From assembly GCF_954871325.1 (NCBI RefSeq), contig NC_088776.1:31358508-31422507 (forward strand): DNA of 64,000 bases, read 5' to 3'. A model generated the notes under the pieces. That model was not told the origin of the DNA and did not search any database. It worked only from the letters and a program-made list of their open reading frames with translations. Position numbers and translations under genes: made by a program. Every line of letters begins with the position of its first letter. The first letter of the stretch is position 1. Positions 25,468-37,080 of this stretch are shown here, piece after piece. Source of the DNA: Gordionus sp. m RMFG-2023. Its lineage: Eukaryota; Nematomorpha; Gordioida; Chordodea; Parachordodidae.

Positions 25468-26883
25468 CTATATGGTTAACGAGGCATCCACGTGGATAAT
25501 CGGTCCTATTGGGAAAACGAATGGGAAGGGTTCCATAAGGGAACAAATCGCGATAACGGCCTTTGGGTATGCTTTAACGTAGTCAATTGGGGATACTTCC
25601 TCTTCGTTTAGCATGGTAGAATAGTAAGGCGCGAATACTCTAGACAATCCTGTTATCGAATATATGTCGTGGTTTAGGACGCCTAGAACTTCAAGTGCTA
25701 TACTCCTTTCTATTGACATTGATTGCAGCGTATGTTTGTATAGAATTAATTGGCAGAATCTCAATCGCGCCTTGTTTTCCTCATCAATTTCGGCCGATTT
25801 ATTAGTAAAATCTATTAGGTATGTTAACTTATCTGTGGGAATAACTATGGATTTCGTGGTGTTGACGTCTAGGCGCCATGCTGTTGCCATATCTAGAAAG
25901 GAAATGGTATCTTGAAAAACTAAATCTGGCACGTTATGGAATATGATAATGTCGTCAAGGTATACCGAGTAGTTTGCTTTCTTGACTGATTTTGCACATA
26001 AGTCTAGAATAATGTTTTGTAATGCGTACGGGGAGAATGCTGCCCCCATGGGTAATGTTTTATAACGAAACTTAGTTGATGAGGTGGCAAAGCCGAAGAA
26101 TCTCCTCCTACTTTATGCGAGTGGAATGGAGTAAAACGCCGATTTTAGATCAATTTTTGTAGCCTTTGTTGCTGTTGCTAATAAGGGGGCGATCATAGGA
26201 ATCGTTCTTAGCCTGAAGGGATATCGAATAAAATTTCTTGAAACATTGGAGAAATCTGATATTACTCTAGGCGTTCCGTCTGATTTAGGAATAAGAAACA
26301 GTGGTGAACAGAACGTGGCGTCGGTCCTTTCGATAATCCCACCGTCTACCAGCTGGTTGATGATGGGGAGGTACTTGGCTGCTAAACGGGTGAATCTGTT
26401 TTTGAAGTATCCCCCGTTATCGCTAATTGCCTGGTTATCGAATTTCGGGCAGGAACCCCTCAATGCTACCCTCTTGGTGAAGGGAGATTGATCTGAGTGA
26501 GGTTTCAAGACCGACGCTGAGAGTCCTAGAGTAGCGCGAATATCGAGCTGAACGTGATCCGTTGTGTCAATACCCATCAACCTCAAGAGCCTGTGGAATC
26601 TACCAATCGAATCACTGTCGCCCGCTGGCGCTGGCGGGGGCATGACAGTGGTCGTGTATGGAGTTATTCTATCCGCGAAGATGTTACTCATGATGATAGG
26701 TTCTCCGTTATGGTCGAATTGTTCGGTCACAGGGAGGTCCGGGATACTGTCGGCGCTGGATATTGATCGTGAGTCGTCTATCTCATTCTCAGCTTCCCTT
26801 GGGCCTGTGGGCCCCGCGGGTGAGAACTTTTGGCGCCTGACATCTTTGATCCAGCGTTTGATTTCGTTTTTGCATATCATCAA
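25468..26883 (-). CDS. Reverse transcriptase part of DIRS-like copy 1
   Basis: RT motifs in order: FCSPLFLIPKSDGTPRVISD (fingers), KATKIDLKSAFYSIPLA (motif A with the first Asp), MGAAFSPYALQNIILDLC (motif B region) and NYSVYLDDIIIFHN (motif C, YLDD). The order and spacing are those of LTR/DIRS-type RTs. The region is fossil and damaged. Confidence 0.8.
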
Positions 26884-26963
26884 TGCAATTGCCTCCCCAC
26901 GGGGTCAGGGCGTCTATGATTCCCAGCTCGATCGTAGATGGGGGGAGGCTGAGAGGGAAGTCA

Positions 26964-27296
26964 TTAATTGTTTGCAGATTTCTTGTTTCTATTAGGGAAT
27001 CCGTGTTTAATATTTCCGTAGCTTGTGGAGGGTTGGCTATCGATAACGTTTCTAGTAGGAGATCCAAGGCGGGAGGTTGTTTGCCCTTGCTTCTTTCCCG
27101 CATAGGAGGCAGGGGAAGTTCGAAAGAGCACATGTTCCGGCATAGGTGGCGGCCCTCCTACAAATCTATACATGGTTTGTTGAGATTCCCATCTAATTTG
27201 ATCCCATCCCCAGGCGATTGATTTTGCATAGACCTGGGCTTTGTTTGCTATGTCTCTGAGGAATTCCAGCGAATTGGTTTCTTTCATATCTTTCAC
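26964..27296 (-). CDS. N-terminal conserved domain of DIRS-like copy 1
   Basis: A frame whose first 45 residues contain LEFLRDIANKAQVYAKSIAW and WGWDQIRWES, and then QQTMYRFVGGPPP. The same block is present in copy 2 at 49560-49735 (YLRAIASKAQIYATSVAWGW ... RFVGGAPPEP), so it is a conserved part of the element. By position it could be a Gag-like or nucleic-acid-binding protein. I do not recognise the family. Confidence 0.55.
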   Translation of the reverse strand: MKDMKETNSLEFLRDIANKAQVYAKSIAWGWDQIRWESQQTMYRFVGGPPPMPEHVLFRTSPASYAGKKQGQTTSRLGSPTRNVIDSQPSTSYGNIKHGFPNRNKKSANN

Positions 27297-27455
27297 ACTA
27301 GATATAGAATAATGATTATCAGTAATGGAAGTTGATAATACGTGTAAATGTTAATGATGATTTGACATATAATATTTTATATTAAATAGTATGTTTTAAT
27401 ATTATAAGATATTTATATTGTTAAAGGAAATCGTTCATAACTATTGGGGTACAGA

Positions 27456-28048
27456 TAGACCTGTGCGCCGTCGCAATTTTATTCACGCCGGAACAGCCGC
27501 CGATTGAGATCAGCGGCGTGAGCCGGCTAGCCGCCGATTTTTCTTATAGCGGCGGCGCGGCGTGTATAATATTTAGAATGTTGTTTAATTATATTTATAT
27601 ATTAAATTATTATTATTTAAATTTGAATATTAACATTAATATAATAAAACATGAATTGTATTCTATTGCTTTATATAATAGAATAGTGTATATCATTTAC
27701 ATTCATTCATACACCATATTCATTTCGGCTATATTAATTATTTTTATGGATTTGCGCGTTTTAAACCACCCTATATACAATTATGAAATAACAACTCTCT
27801 CTACTAAGCAAAAATCAAGTTATGTGTGGAAGTACTTTGGAAATCTTATTTTGAAGAATGAGAATAAGAAAAGCACGATAATGCCTGATTATATTTATTG
27901 TGAACCTTGTTTAAAATTGGGGAAAAAAGTTGAGGAAGATTCGGATAAAAATAATCCATTTTCAAAGTATTTTATTTTAATTTTAGACTTATATATATAT
28001 ATAATTTATATTTTAGTTATGATATCAAATGTTATAGCAAAAATATAA
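27456..28048 (+). mobile_element. 5' end of a hAT element (same family as 39006-53410), truncated
   Basis: Starts TAGACCTGTGCGCCG, the same terminus as at 39006 and, inverted, at 53410. Subterminal CG-rich words (cgccgccgattt, gcggcggcgcggcg) match the 53290-53410 end almost base for base, as do the following 150 bases. Coding begins near 27747 with a BED-type zinc finger: SSYVWKYFGNLI, then YCEPCLK. The element stops at about 28050, where the CAGTGGCGTAGC hAT inserted; no other end was found. Confidence 0.8.
27747..28048 (+). pseudogene. BED zinc finger start of a hAT transposase
   Basis: The frame gives MDLRVLNHPIYNYEI, then KSSYVWKYFGNLILKNENKK and DYIYCEPCLKLGK. The W..F plus C..C pattern is the BED finger that hAT transposases use to bind their ends. 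The second half of the finger (H...H/C) and everything after it is missing, because the next element starts at 28056. Confidence 0.6.
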
Positions 28049-28106
28049 GTACGAGCAGTGGCGTAGCTACGAGGGGGGGGGGGGTTTCGGGTTTGTTCCC
28101 CCCCCC

Positions 28107-29013
28107 AGAGCAATTAATTTTTTTTTTAGAAAATTCGTTTAAAAGACTCAAAAGTGACTTTATATCAAATAAATACCATGAATATTTATATTTTTCTGGT
28201 TTTGATGTTTGTGGAAGGATATTATTACTTTTAATTTTAAATATATATATATAAATTATTCTGTATATTATTTTAAAGTCATTGATAATAATCTATTAAT
28301 TTTAATAATATATTATTGATGCATTTTTAAAAAAATATTTATTATAAATTATCCAAGATATGGTTCGAAAATAATAATATGAAATAAAAAAGTGCATAAT
28401 CTACCCCCCCCCCCTTCAGAGCAATTTTTTTTAGATTATTCGTTCAAAAGATTCAAAAGTGACTTTATATCAAATAAATACCATGAATATTTATATTTTT
28501 CTGGTTTTGATGTTTGTGGAAGGATATTATTACTTTTAATTTTAAATATATATATATAAATTATTCTGTATATTATTTTAAAGTCATTGATAATAATCTA
28601 ATAAATTATAATAATATATTATTTATGCATATTTAAAAAAATATTTATAATAAATTATCCAAGATATGGTTCGAAAATAATAATATGAAATAAAAAAGTG
28701 CATAATCTACCCCCCCCCCCCCCCCCTCAGAGCAATTTTTTTAGATTATTCGTTCAAAAGACTCAAAAGTGACTTTATATCAAATAAATACCATGAATAT
28801 TTATATTTTTCTGGTTTTGATGTTTGTGGAAGGATATTATTACTTTTATATATATATAAATTATTCTATATATTATTTTAAAGTCATTGATAATAATCTA
28901 ATAAATTATAATAATATATTATTTATGCATATTTAAAAAAATATTTATTATAATTTATAGAAGATATGGTTCGAAAATAATAATATGAAATAAAATAGTG
29001 CATAATCTACTTT
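28107..29013. repeat. Triplicated 311-base subterminal unit
   Basis: Units start with agagcaatt at 28107, 28418 and 28729, so the period is 311 bases. Each runs through gactttatatcaaataaata and ctggttttgatgtttgtgga to gtgcataatcta. Each junction is a poly-C tract of 8-18 bases. The unit is the interior of the MITEs at 33654 and 36141. The three copies are more than 95% alike, so the triplication is recent. Confidence 0.85.
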
Positions 29014-29153
29014 CTCATGCTTTTATTTCTAATAATATATAATTGGTTTATATTTTGTAGCATTTTTATAAATGAAATTATTAAAGAGATTAAATTTATG
29101 ACTAAAAAGTAAAGATTGTTATTTCCTATTTACGAACTTTAAGATTGAATAAA

Positions 29154-32100
29154 ATGGACATTAGAAAATATTTACTAGGTAACAAAAAAATATACTAATA
29201 GATACTTTTATTTAATTTTAGCGAAAAACAATGAAACAAATTTACCAGCTAATATCTCATGCAATTTATGCCCTGTTGAAAATGATAAGCATGATATAAA
29301 TACACGAGGTTAAAAAATATTTAATCCAGTGTACTAATTAATATCTTATGCATTATAGGCTCTATTGAAAAAAATAAGGATGATGTAAATACACCAGGTC
29401 AAAATAACATTTAATATAAAAAATATTTAAAATTAATAGCTAACTATTTTTATTTTAGAATTCAAAATTAAACACCTAGTCATAGTTTTAACTAAATTAA
29501 AATTGCCAGTACAAACCACTTTGGGTAATTTATTATTTTAAATAATTTTGGCTAACCAAAATATTTTGACATTTATAAGATATACCCAAACGTAGGAGGG
29601 AAGAAAATGATCTTCATACACTCATTTATATACCCAAAGACCATATAAAATCACTACCTAGTACAAGTAATATAATCTATTAAGATTTAAATATTTTTTT
29701 TATAGATTTAGATATATCAAGTATTACATTTAATAAAAATGATGATAGTCAACAAAATGAACACACCAAATCACTAATTAATATAGAAAATCAAAATTTT
29801 AATGATGAACTTGATACCATAAGCAACAATTTACCACCCACATCAGGTATTTTATAAAGACCTTATTTAAATGAATCACTAGTTAATATAGAAAATCAAA
29901 ATTTTAATGATGAACTTGATACCATAAGCAACAATTTACCACCCACATCAGGTATTTTATAATGACCTTATTAAAATGAATCACCAATTAATATAGAAAA
30001 TCAGAATTTTAATGATGAACTTGATACCATAAGCAACAATTTACCACTCACCTCAGGTATTTTATGAACTTATATGACCTTATTTAAATGTATTCATTTA
30101 AATTTTAGAAATACCTAGATACTCTATAAAAAATTATGATAAAAATAAGCTAAATACACTTGATCACTTCAAATTTCTACCTAGTAAAAGTAATGTTAAC
30201 TATTACCTTTAAATATTTATCATAATTTTAGGTATATCAAGTATCACATTGAAGAAGAATGATAGTAGTCAACTAAATATTATAGGCTGTATCAATTTAG
30301 AATTTAAAGGTTATCTAATATGTTGTTTTATTTTAATTTATTTTTATAGGAATATCTCAATTAATATTCACACCAAGGGGTAAAAAAAATAGTGATAACA
30401 AACAAAAAAATACATTAAGTCACAACAAATCACTATCTAATAAATGTAATGTAATCAATTACTTATTAATATTTACATTAAAATTTTAGATATATCTAAA
30501 AAATCTAGGGAGAATTTAAATGGAAATGAAGTTCCACTCATGTCAGGTATTATATTTATTTAAAATCTTAGCAATTCCCACATACTCCAGAAAACTAAAG
30601 GATAATAGACAACCAATTATACTAGATCATTTAGAACCATCACCTACTACAAGTGATATAGTCTATTACTTTATAATTTACATTATAATTTTAGATATAT
30701 CTGAAGTACTTGGAGAGAACATTATTGGAAATGAATTTGATACTTTAGGCTCCAATTTACCTTCCACATCAGGTATTATATAATTATGTTTTAATATTTA
30801 GTCTTATAATTATAGAGATATGCAGTTATGCCAATTCAGATTTCCCATATGATGTATCGAATTTTGTTACCCATCATATTAAAGAAAAATTATACATATA
30901 TTCTAAAATATGGCATCCTCCCTCATCATATATTTTCCCTCAAATCAATTTTAAAATGTAAAGTTGTCATTTCAACTTAATTGGCTCAATCAGTATATAT
31001 GGCTTAGTTATTCTCATCTTAAACATTCTGCATATTGTAAAGTATGTATAATCTTTGGTCCTAGATATGGTGGAATCAATCATCAAAAGTTGGGAGAGCT
31101 TGTTTCGCATGGATTTGCCAAATACAAACATGCAAAAGAAAGATTCTTATCTCACCAAAAATGTGCCTATCATCATAGTGCAGAATACATGTTAACAAAT
31201 TTAACTCAAATTTCTAAAGGTGTTATTCCAGCTATTGACACCCAACTATCAAATTTAAAGGCAAAAGGGGCAACGAATAATCGTAAATATCTACAAATTA
31301 TTATTCAAGCAATCATTTATCTGGGAAGGCAGGGAATGCCGTTAAGAGGTCACAGAGAAAACAGTGGTAAATTGAATTATAATGAAACTTCAGTTAATGA
31401 GGGCAACTTTAAAGAGTTGCTGAAGTCATATTGTCATCTAGGTGGTGAGGGAACCAAGGTTATATTTGACAATGTGCCAAATAATGCCCTATATATATCT
31501 CCGGATATTCAAAATTCAATTATTAACATATGCAATAATTTTATTGTCGAAAAATTAGTTACCATAGTTAAAAAATCTGCATTTTTCTCTGTACTTGCAG
31601 ATGAAACAATTGACATATCAAATCAACAACAAATGTCGTTGGTTATCCGTATATTAAACCTGGATACCTTAAAAATCAGTGAATATTTTTTGCAATTTAT
31701 TCCACTTGATAATGGTACAGGGAAAAATATAGGAATACATATAATATCTTTTTTAAAAAACTATAATATCGATATTAATAAAATTCGGGGACAAGGATAC
31801 GATGGTGCTCCAGCAATGTCTGGGAAAATTAATGGAGTTCAGGCTTATATAAAAAAAAAGTGTCCAAAAGCTCTCTATGTACATTGTGGAGAACATTCTT
31901 TAAATTTAGTTATCTCCAAAGCTTGTGGAATTCGTGAGATTAATAATAGTTTAAGTAAATAATTATTCACATAATTTATATAATCTTTATTAACCATTGA
32001 AATCGTATCCAAAGTGATTGAATTTTTAAGTTTTGGGAAGCGATCAAAGGTGTTATCTGATGTTTTAAAAGATATAGATGGCTCCAATGTTCAAAAATTA

Positions 32101-33093
32101 AAGAAATATTCGCCTACAAGATTTCTTCAAAGGCAAGATTCTATTACTGGTTTTATTAAAGCACTGGAAGGCATTGTTGAAACTTTAAAAATAATAAGTA
32201 GATGGAATGATAATGATACATCTAATATTGCCAAAGAATTGTGTTCATCAATTTATAAAACCCCTTTTATTATATCAATTTTTTGTATGAATTATATTTT
32301 TTTAAAAACTGTAAATTTAAGTCGATATCTTCAAAGGGAAAATATCAACATTGTGTCAGCAATGAATGAAGCCAAGAGGCTTCTTAAAATATTTGAAGAT
32401 GCTGAGGTAAATGCCAACAATATTTTTTTACAAAAATATGAAAGATGTTTAAGTTTGGGTAAGAAACTTAAAATTAATATTGAGAAACCTAGTCTAATCA
32501 TAGATGACATTTTAGCTTTGGAATCAACTTTTGATTATTATAAAAAAGTTATTTTTTTACCATTATTAAAAACAATTATTACTCACTTTAAATTAAAATT
32601 TGCTGGGCATAGCAAAATATTAAAATATTTTAATTTTCTTTTGCCATCATCCTCAGAACAATTAATTATTAACAATAATATAATGCTTAGCTTTAAAAAA
32701 ATTAGTATTTTTTATGAATCCGACATTATCGGTGGATACGAACAGCTAAAATCAGATACTGAAGCTTGGTATTCTGATCTAAGCACCATCATCCCTACAG
32801 ATCGTCCCAGTAACCCTGTTGAGGCATTACAATTATTTAAGGAAACTTTAAACTTAAGAGCAAATATCAAAACACTTTTAATAATATTAGCAACACTTCC
32901 CATAACTACTTGCACCAATGAGCGGTCATTTTCGACACTGACTCGACTTAAAAGTTATTTAAGGGCAACCTCTGGCCAGGCGAGGACCAATGGATTGGCT
33001 CTTCTAAATATCTATAGAGATATTAATCCTAGTCCAAATGAGGTCATAGAGGAAATGGCGAAAGGGCCACTAAGAATTAAGTTAAATATATAA
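29154..33093 (+). CDS. hAT transposase with micro-exon N-terminus (ZMYM1/TTF-type)
   Basis: Proposed exons: 29154-29178, 29222-29308, 29359-29397, 29459-29524, 29580-29666, 29706-29846, 29883-29951, 29997-30056, 30109-30189, 30232-30309, 30350-30445, 30490-30546, 30572-30652, 30695-30772, 30816-31954 and 32015-33093. All introns are phase 1, and the internal micro-exons have lengths divisible by three. The core has a TTF-type finger region (SFQLNWLNQYIWLSYS, AYCKVCIIFG), the catalytic ADET and GYDGAPAMSG, CGEHSLNLV, and the dimerisation motif TNERSFSTLTRLKSYLR. One frame shift near 30955 separates the start of the finger from the rest. Otherwise the frame is open, so the copy is young. The function is cut-and-paste transposition. 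Confidence 0.75.
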
Positions 33094-33385
33094 AATATAA
33101 AGTTTTTTAACAAAGTATTTATAGTTTTTTTTAATCAAAAGCAATAAAAATATTTTTTTAAATAAGCACTTGACATAAAATTATATTTTGTTATTTATAA
33201 ATTGTTTTACAATAGTTTATATAAAATTTATGTTTTGTTATATATATAAATTTTATTTTATATAACATTTATTTTAATCTATAATATAATGTGTTATATA
33301 ATTTGTGTTGCTAAAATTATTAAAAGTGTTTTGATATTTGTTCTTAAGTTTAAAGTTTCCTTAAATAATTAATTGTAATGTCTCA

Positions 33386-33650
33386 ATAGGGTTGCTGGGA
33401 CGATCTGTAGAGATGATGGTGCTTATATCAGAATGCCAAGCTTCAGTATCTGATTTTAGCATGTCTATAATTGTTCTGAGAATGATAGCAAAAGAAATTA
33501 AAATATTTTGCTATGCCCAGCAAATTTTAATTTAAAGTGAGTAATAATCGTAAAAAAAAATAACTTATAATAATCAAAAGTTGGTTCCAAAGCTAACATG
33601 TCATCTATTATTATTAGCCTAGGTTTCTCAATATTAATTTTAAACATCTA
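33386..33650 (-). pseudogene. Inverted fragment of the same hAT transposase
   Basis: The plus strand reads the reverse complement of parts of 32448-32820 (for example gggacgatctgtagagatga against 32790-32812, and ttgctatgcccagcaaattt against 32598-32620), with internal deletions. It lies about 300 bases after the stop codon of the intact-looking gene and in opposite orientation, so a transcript running through would fold on itself. Confidence 0.8.
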
Positions 33651-33653
33651 TCA

Positions 33654-34036
33654 CAGTGGCGTAGCTAGGAATTTTTCTTAGAGGGGGTCCATACATAAAA
33701 AATTCTGGGGGCTTCGCCCCCAGACCCCTTTAACGGGCCTTCGGCCCTTTTGCCCGACCTTCGGCCGGGTTTATCTTAAAAATCATAACCACATCTTCGA
33801 CAATATATAATAAATATATTTTTTAAATGCATGAATAATATGTTATTCTTTATAATAATACTACTCATAATAATTTCAATAGTAATATAATATCCTTCCA
33901 CAAAATCCAGAAAAATATAAATATTAATGGTATTTATTTGATATAAAGTCACTTTTAAGTCTTTTGAACGTATAAAAAAAAAATTTGCTCTGGGAGGGGT
34001 CCAAACCCGAAAACCACCCCCGTAGCTACGCCACTG
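33654..34036 (-). mobile_element. hAT MITE, CAGTGGCGTAGC family (copy 1)
   Basis: Ends are CAGTGGCGTAGCTAGG and CGTAGCTACGCCACTG. The interior matches the 311-base unit in reverse complement (gactttatatcaaat region near 33950). The left end carries three adjacent hairpins capped by CTTCG or CCTTCGG (gggggcttcgccccc, gggccttcggccc, gaccttcggccggg). No clean 8-base target duplication is seen at this site. Confidence 0.8.
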
Positions 34037-36140
34037 CTTTCACTGTTCCTTTTCCCCATTTTTTCTTTATCTTTCCTTTTTTCTTCACCCTTCAATTTTT
34101 ATAAAGAAGCTGATTTTGGGTCAATTTACAAAAAAGACACTATTAAGATTTTAGACAAAGAATATTATATAAGCCTCGAGATTTGGAAAAATATAGGTCC
34201 AAACATATCTGCCATCTACCAGCAAAATCTTTGGTCTTGCCTATTATTTTGGCTAAAATCTTAATTGGATCGTTTTTAAAAATCGACCCAAATCGGATTT
34301 TTTAACAATCTTATCTTAACCCCCCCCCCCTTTTTCCCCTTTTTCTTTTCCTTAACCTTTTGCTTTCCCCTTTTCTTTTCTTCTTCTCTTTTATTTTATT
34401 TCCCCCTTTCTTTTCCTTTACTTTTTTCTTTAGAAAGCCTGCCAGAATGGTTCTCCAAACAATATTCGTTTTTATTCGCATATATACTTATTATTTTGCA
34501 TATAGTAAATATTTGTGTAATTTTTATTTCTTGTTATTCCTGCTCAATAAAATTAGCTATTGAAAATATACTCATTTATATTATGGCTACACATAAATTA
34601 ATGTTATTTTTTCAATATCCGTCCTAAACTCTATACCCATATGATATTTGTATTTAAAGTCTGATATTTCATGATTGTGATCCTTCGCCATTTGTTATTT
34701 ACCACTAATTGTGATTCATGAGAATTTAGGATTCAGCGCCATTTGTGATCAACAGACGACACTCCTTTCGGCTGTAGGTTGGGCTAGGGTGTAGTCCTAG
34801 TATTTTATATTAATTGTTGATATTTATTGTACTAACATATTTTTTATTTTTTGATTTAGATTAACTTTATTTCTCATTTTTTTACCTTTTGGCGTAATTT
34901 AAGTGAAAATGTTAATTTCTTTAAAATAACTTTGATTTTATTATTTTTTTATATAAATCGGCATGACTCAATTCTAATTTTTCCTTTTTTTTTTATTTCT
35001 TTTATATTAGCGTAACCTAAATTAAATTTTTATTTTTATATTATGTAACATTCGGATTTATTCAATTTACTAATCGACCGTCTTATTTTTTTTGTGATAT
35101 TAATATTTAATTTAAAGATACATTTTTAAGATGGTGAGACTTGATAAATTAAAATAAAAGAAAAAGACTTGATATTTATATATTTTATAAATTGAAATAA
35201 AATTATATACTAGATATTATATTCTACTGATCAATTCTTACTTGAAGATAAAGCTTAAACTCTTATCCCTAAAAATAGTATCTATCTTATAAAATAATTT
35301 TAAAAAATAATAATTTTATAATCTATGAAAAAATTTAAATTTTAAATTTTGTGATATTTTTGTTATAAATGACCTTATATTATTGTTAATTATTCAATAT
35401 ATTTATAAAAATGAAAAAAATATTTCCAAAAGCTGAGCTAAATATCGAAAAACCGTTAGTGGAGGCTTGTGGGGTGGAAGGGGGGGGGTAGCCCCCAAGC
35501 ATTTATAGATAAAGACTTCTCCCAATAAAATTTCCTATTTATGCCACTGGTGGCTTGCTTCTACTTCAATCACAAAATCTATAATATAGTACTTTTATAT
35601 ATAGAAAGATAATCATTGTTCATACAAAATTAGAATAAAATCCTTATTAAATTTTGCACTGGAAATATTAAATACTGATTTATGTTAAATTAAAATTAAT
35701 ATTGATTTAAAAATATAATATAGATCTACCTCTAATATATATAATGATTATTTTTATCTATTTAAAATTTTTAATGATTATTTTTATCTATTTAAAATTT
35801 TTATTGATTATTTTTATTTATTTTATACTAAATTCTTCATAGCGGGCCAACCACAACCCATTAAATAGGTCTGATTATGGTCTGAATTCTTGGAAATCGT
35901 TTTTTGTATTCAAACTTTGCTTTTTTCGGCAAGCTGAGTCCGATCCAACCCTAAAATATAACAACCCTATGCCGACCTAACCCAGCATCATTAAAATGCA
36001 TCGTTGTTGAATTCAAATTAGCATGTAACACTGGGTTTTGTTTCCCATAATATAAAAATTTTATATACAAATTGAACTCTGAATTTCAAAAATTTTAATA
36101 TTTTATTTTTAAGGGAAACTAAAATGGCATATCACCCGCG
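34037..36140. other. Intergenic AT-rich sequence, no gene
   Basis: Holds a pyrimidine-rich tract (34300-34440) and a MITE-like end, cgacccaaatcggattttttaac, at 34280-34310 (compare 25090 and 55735). It also has a small duplication (aatgattatttttatctattta, twice near 35745 and 35780) and a G-rich patch at 35480. I see no coding region. Confidence 0.4.
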
Positions 36141-36548
36141 CAGTGGCATAGCTACGGGAGTGGTTTTCGGGTTTGGACCCCACCCAGAGCAAATTTTTTT
36201 TTAGATTATACGTTCAAAAGACTTAAAAGTGACTTTATATCAAATAAATACCATTAATATTTATATTTTTCTTGTTTTGATGTTTATGGAAGGATATTAT
36301 ATTACTATTGAAACTATTCTGGGTAGTATTATTAAAGTCATTGAGAAAATTCTACTAAATTATAATAACATATTATTTATGCATTTATTTATTATATATT
36401 GTTGAAGATGTGATTATGATTTTTATAATAAACCCGGCCGAAGGCTGGGCAAAAGGGCCGAAGGCCCGTTAAAGGGGGTCTGGGGGCCAAGCCCCCAGGA
36501 TTTATATGTATGGACCCTCTCTAAGAAAAATTCCTACCTACGCCACTG
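36141..36548 (+). mobile_element. hAT MITE, CAGTGGCGTAGC family (copy 2)
   Basis: Ends are CAGTGGCATAGCTACG and TACGCCACTG. It is flanked by an exact 8-base duplication, CACCCGCG, at 36133-36140 and 36549-36556, which proves the borders and the hAT class. It carries the same TTCG-capped hairpin words near its right end (36430-36500) as the copy at 33654, in opposite orientation. Non-coding, 408 bases. Confidence 0.88.
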
Positions 36549-36556
36549 CACCCGCG

Positions 36557-37080
36557 GATTTTATTGATATACATTTATGATATGTATTAAATTGTTATTT
36601 TTGTATTTTTTGTAAAATGTTTATTTTCATTATTATATATTATCAGATGAATTTGAATAACAAAAAAGATATATTATTTTGATATGAAATAAAAGAAATA
36701 AAATTGCAAGAATTCTATTACTACTATACACTACAATAATTTTTTAAATAGTAATATTAAATGTCTTTGATAATTGTATAATGTGTATGTTATTGGGGTC
36801 GATAGTCATTTTAAAAAAAATTCAAGGTATAAATAAAAACAATAGATCTTTATATTTATATTAAATTTTTCCATTTTATTTTTCAAAAGTTGCCTTAAAG
36901 TTAAATTTTGGTTCTGACTGCGTAAATGCCTAGATGACAGAACTGGTTCTGCATAGCTATATTTGACATCAGTTAAAGTGAACTGTCATGTCATCTAATT
37001 TTATATTAAGTACAATGATTTCCCTAATTATTAACAGCTGATTACTCAACTAGTTGAGCATTTTCAAAGCTAAGAAAATT
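36557..37080. other. Upstream region of NDUFS4
   Basis: AT-rich, with one more mixed patch (36905-37000: gttctgactgcgtaaatgcc, gatgacagaactggttctgc). No repeat or coding frame recognised. Should contain the NDUFS4 promoter. Confidence 0.4.

Larger units (their letters stand above)
25200..27300 (-). mobile_element. DIRS-like RT/RNase H element, copy 1 (fossil, partial)
   Basis: Minus strand, GC-rich against an AT-rich background. Parts, from high to low coordinate: an N-terminal conserved domain (26964-27296), a proline- and acid-rich linker, an RT (26113-26883 and 25468-26049) with KIDLKSAFYSIPLA and a YLDD catalytic box, and part of an RNase H (25217-25546) with HINQKEILAIWAG and TDSQ. RNase H words in the fuller copy 2 resemble DIRS elements. 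No integrase or tyrosine recombinase is visible. The copy is broken by several lesions and truncated at its 3' end; no terminal repeats were found. Confidence 0.8.
28056..33385 (+). mobile_element. Autonomous-type hAT element (ZMYM1-like), 3' end not identified
   Basis: Starts with CAGTGGCGTAGCTACG, the end shared with the MITEs at 33654 and 36141. Parts in order: a terminal GC-rich tract, a triplicated 311-base subterminal unit (28107-29013), a start codon at 29154, a run of micro-exons to 30772 and the transposase core (30816-33093). Downstream AT-rich sequence runs to 33385, and then an inverted transposase fragment. The expected 3' terminus in plus orientation is not seen. The element interrupts the hAT at 27456. 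Confidence 0.8.

Noticed and set aside
28056-34036. Treating 28056 and 34036 as the two ends of one hAT, because both have perfect 16-base termini
   Set aside because: The end at 34036 belongs to a MITE in reverse orientation (33654-34036 has both its own ends), and the 8-base flanks at 28048 and 34037 do not match.
34360-34563. A 67-codon plus frame
   Set aside because: It is a pyrimidine-rich low-complexity tract giving F/L/S runs, with no motif.
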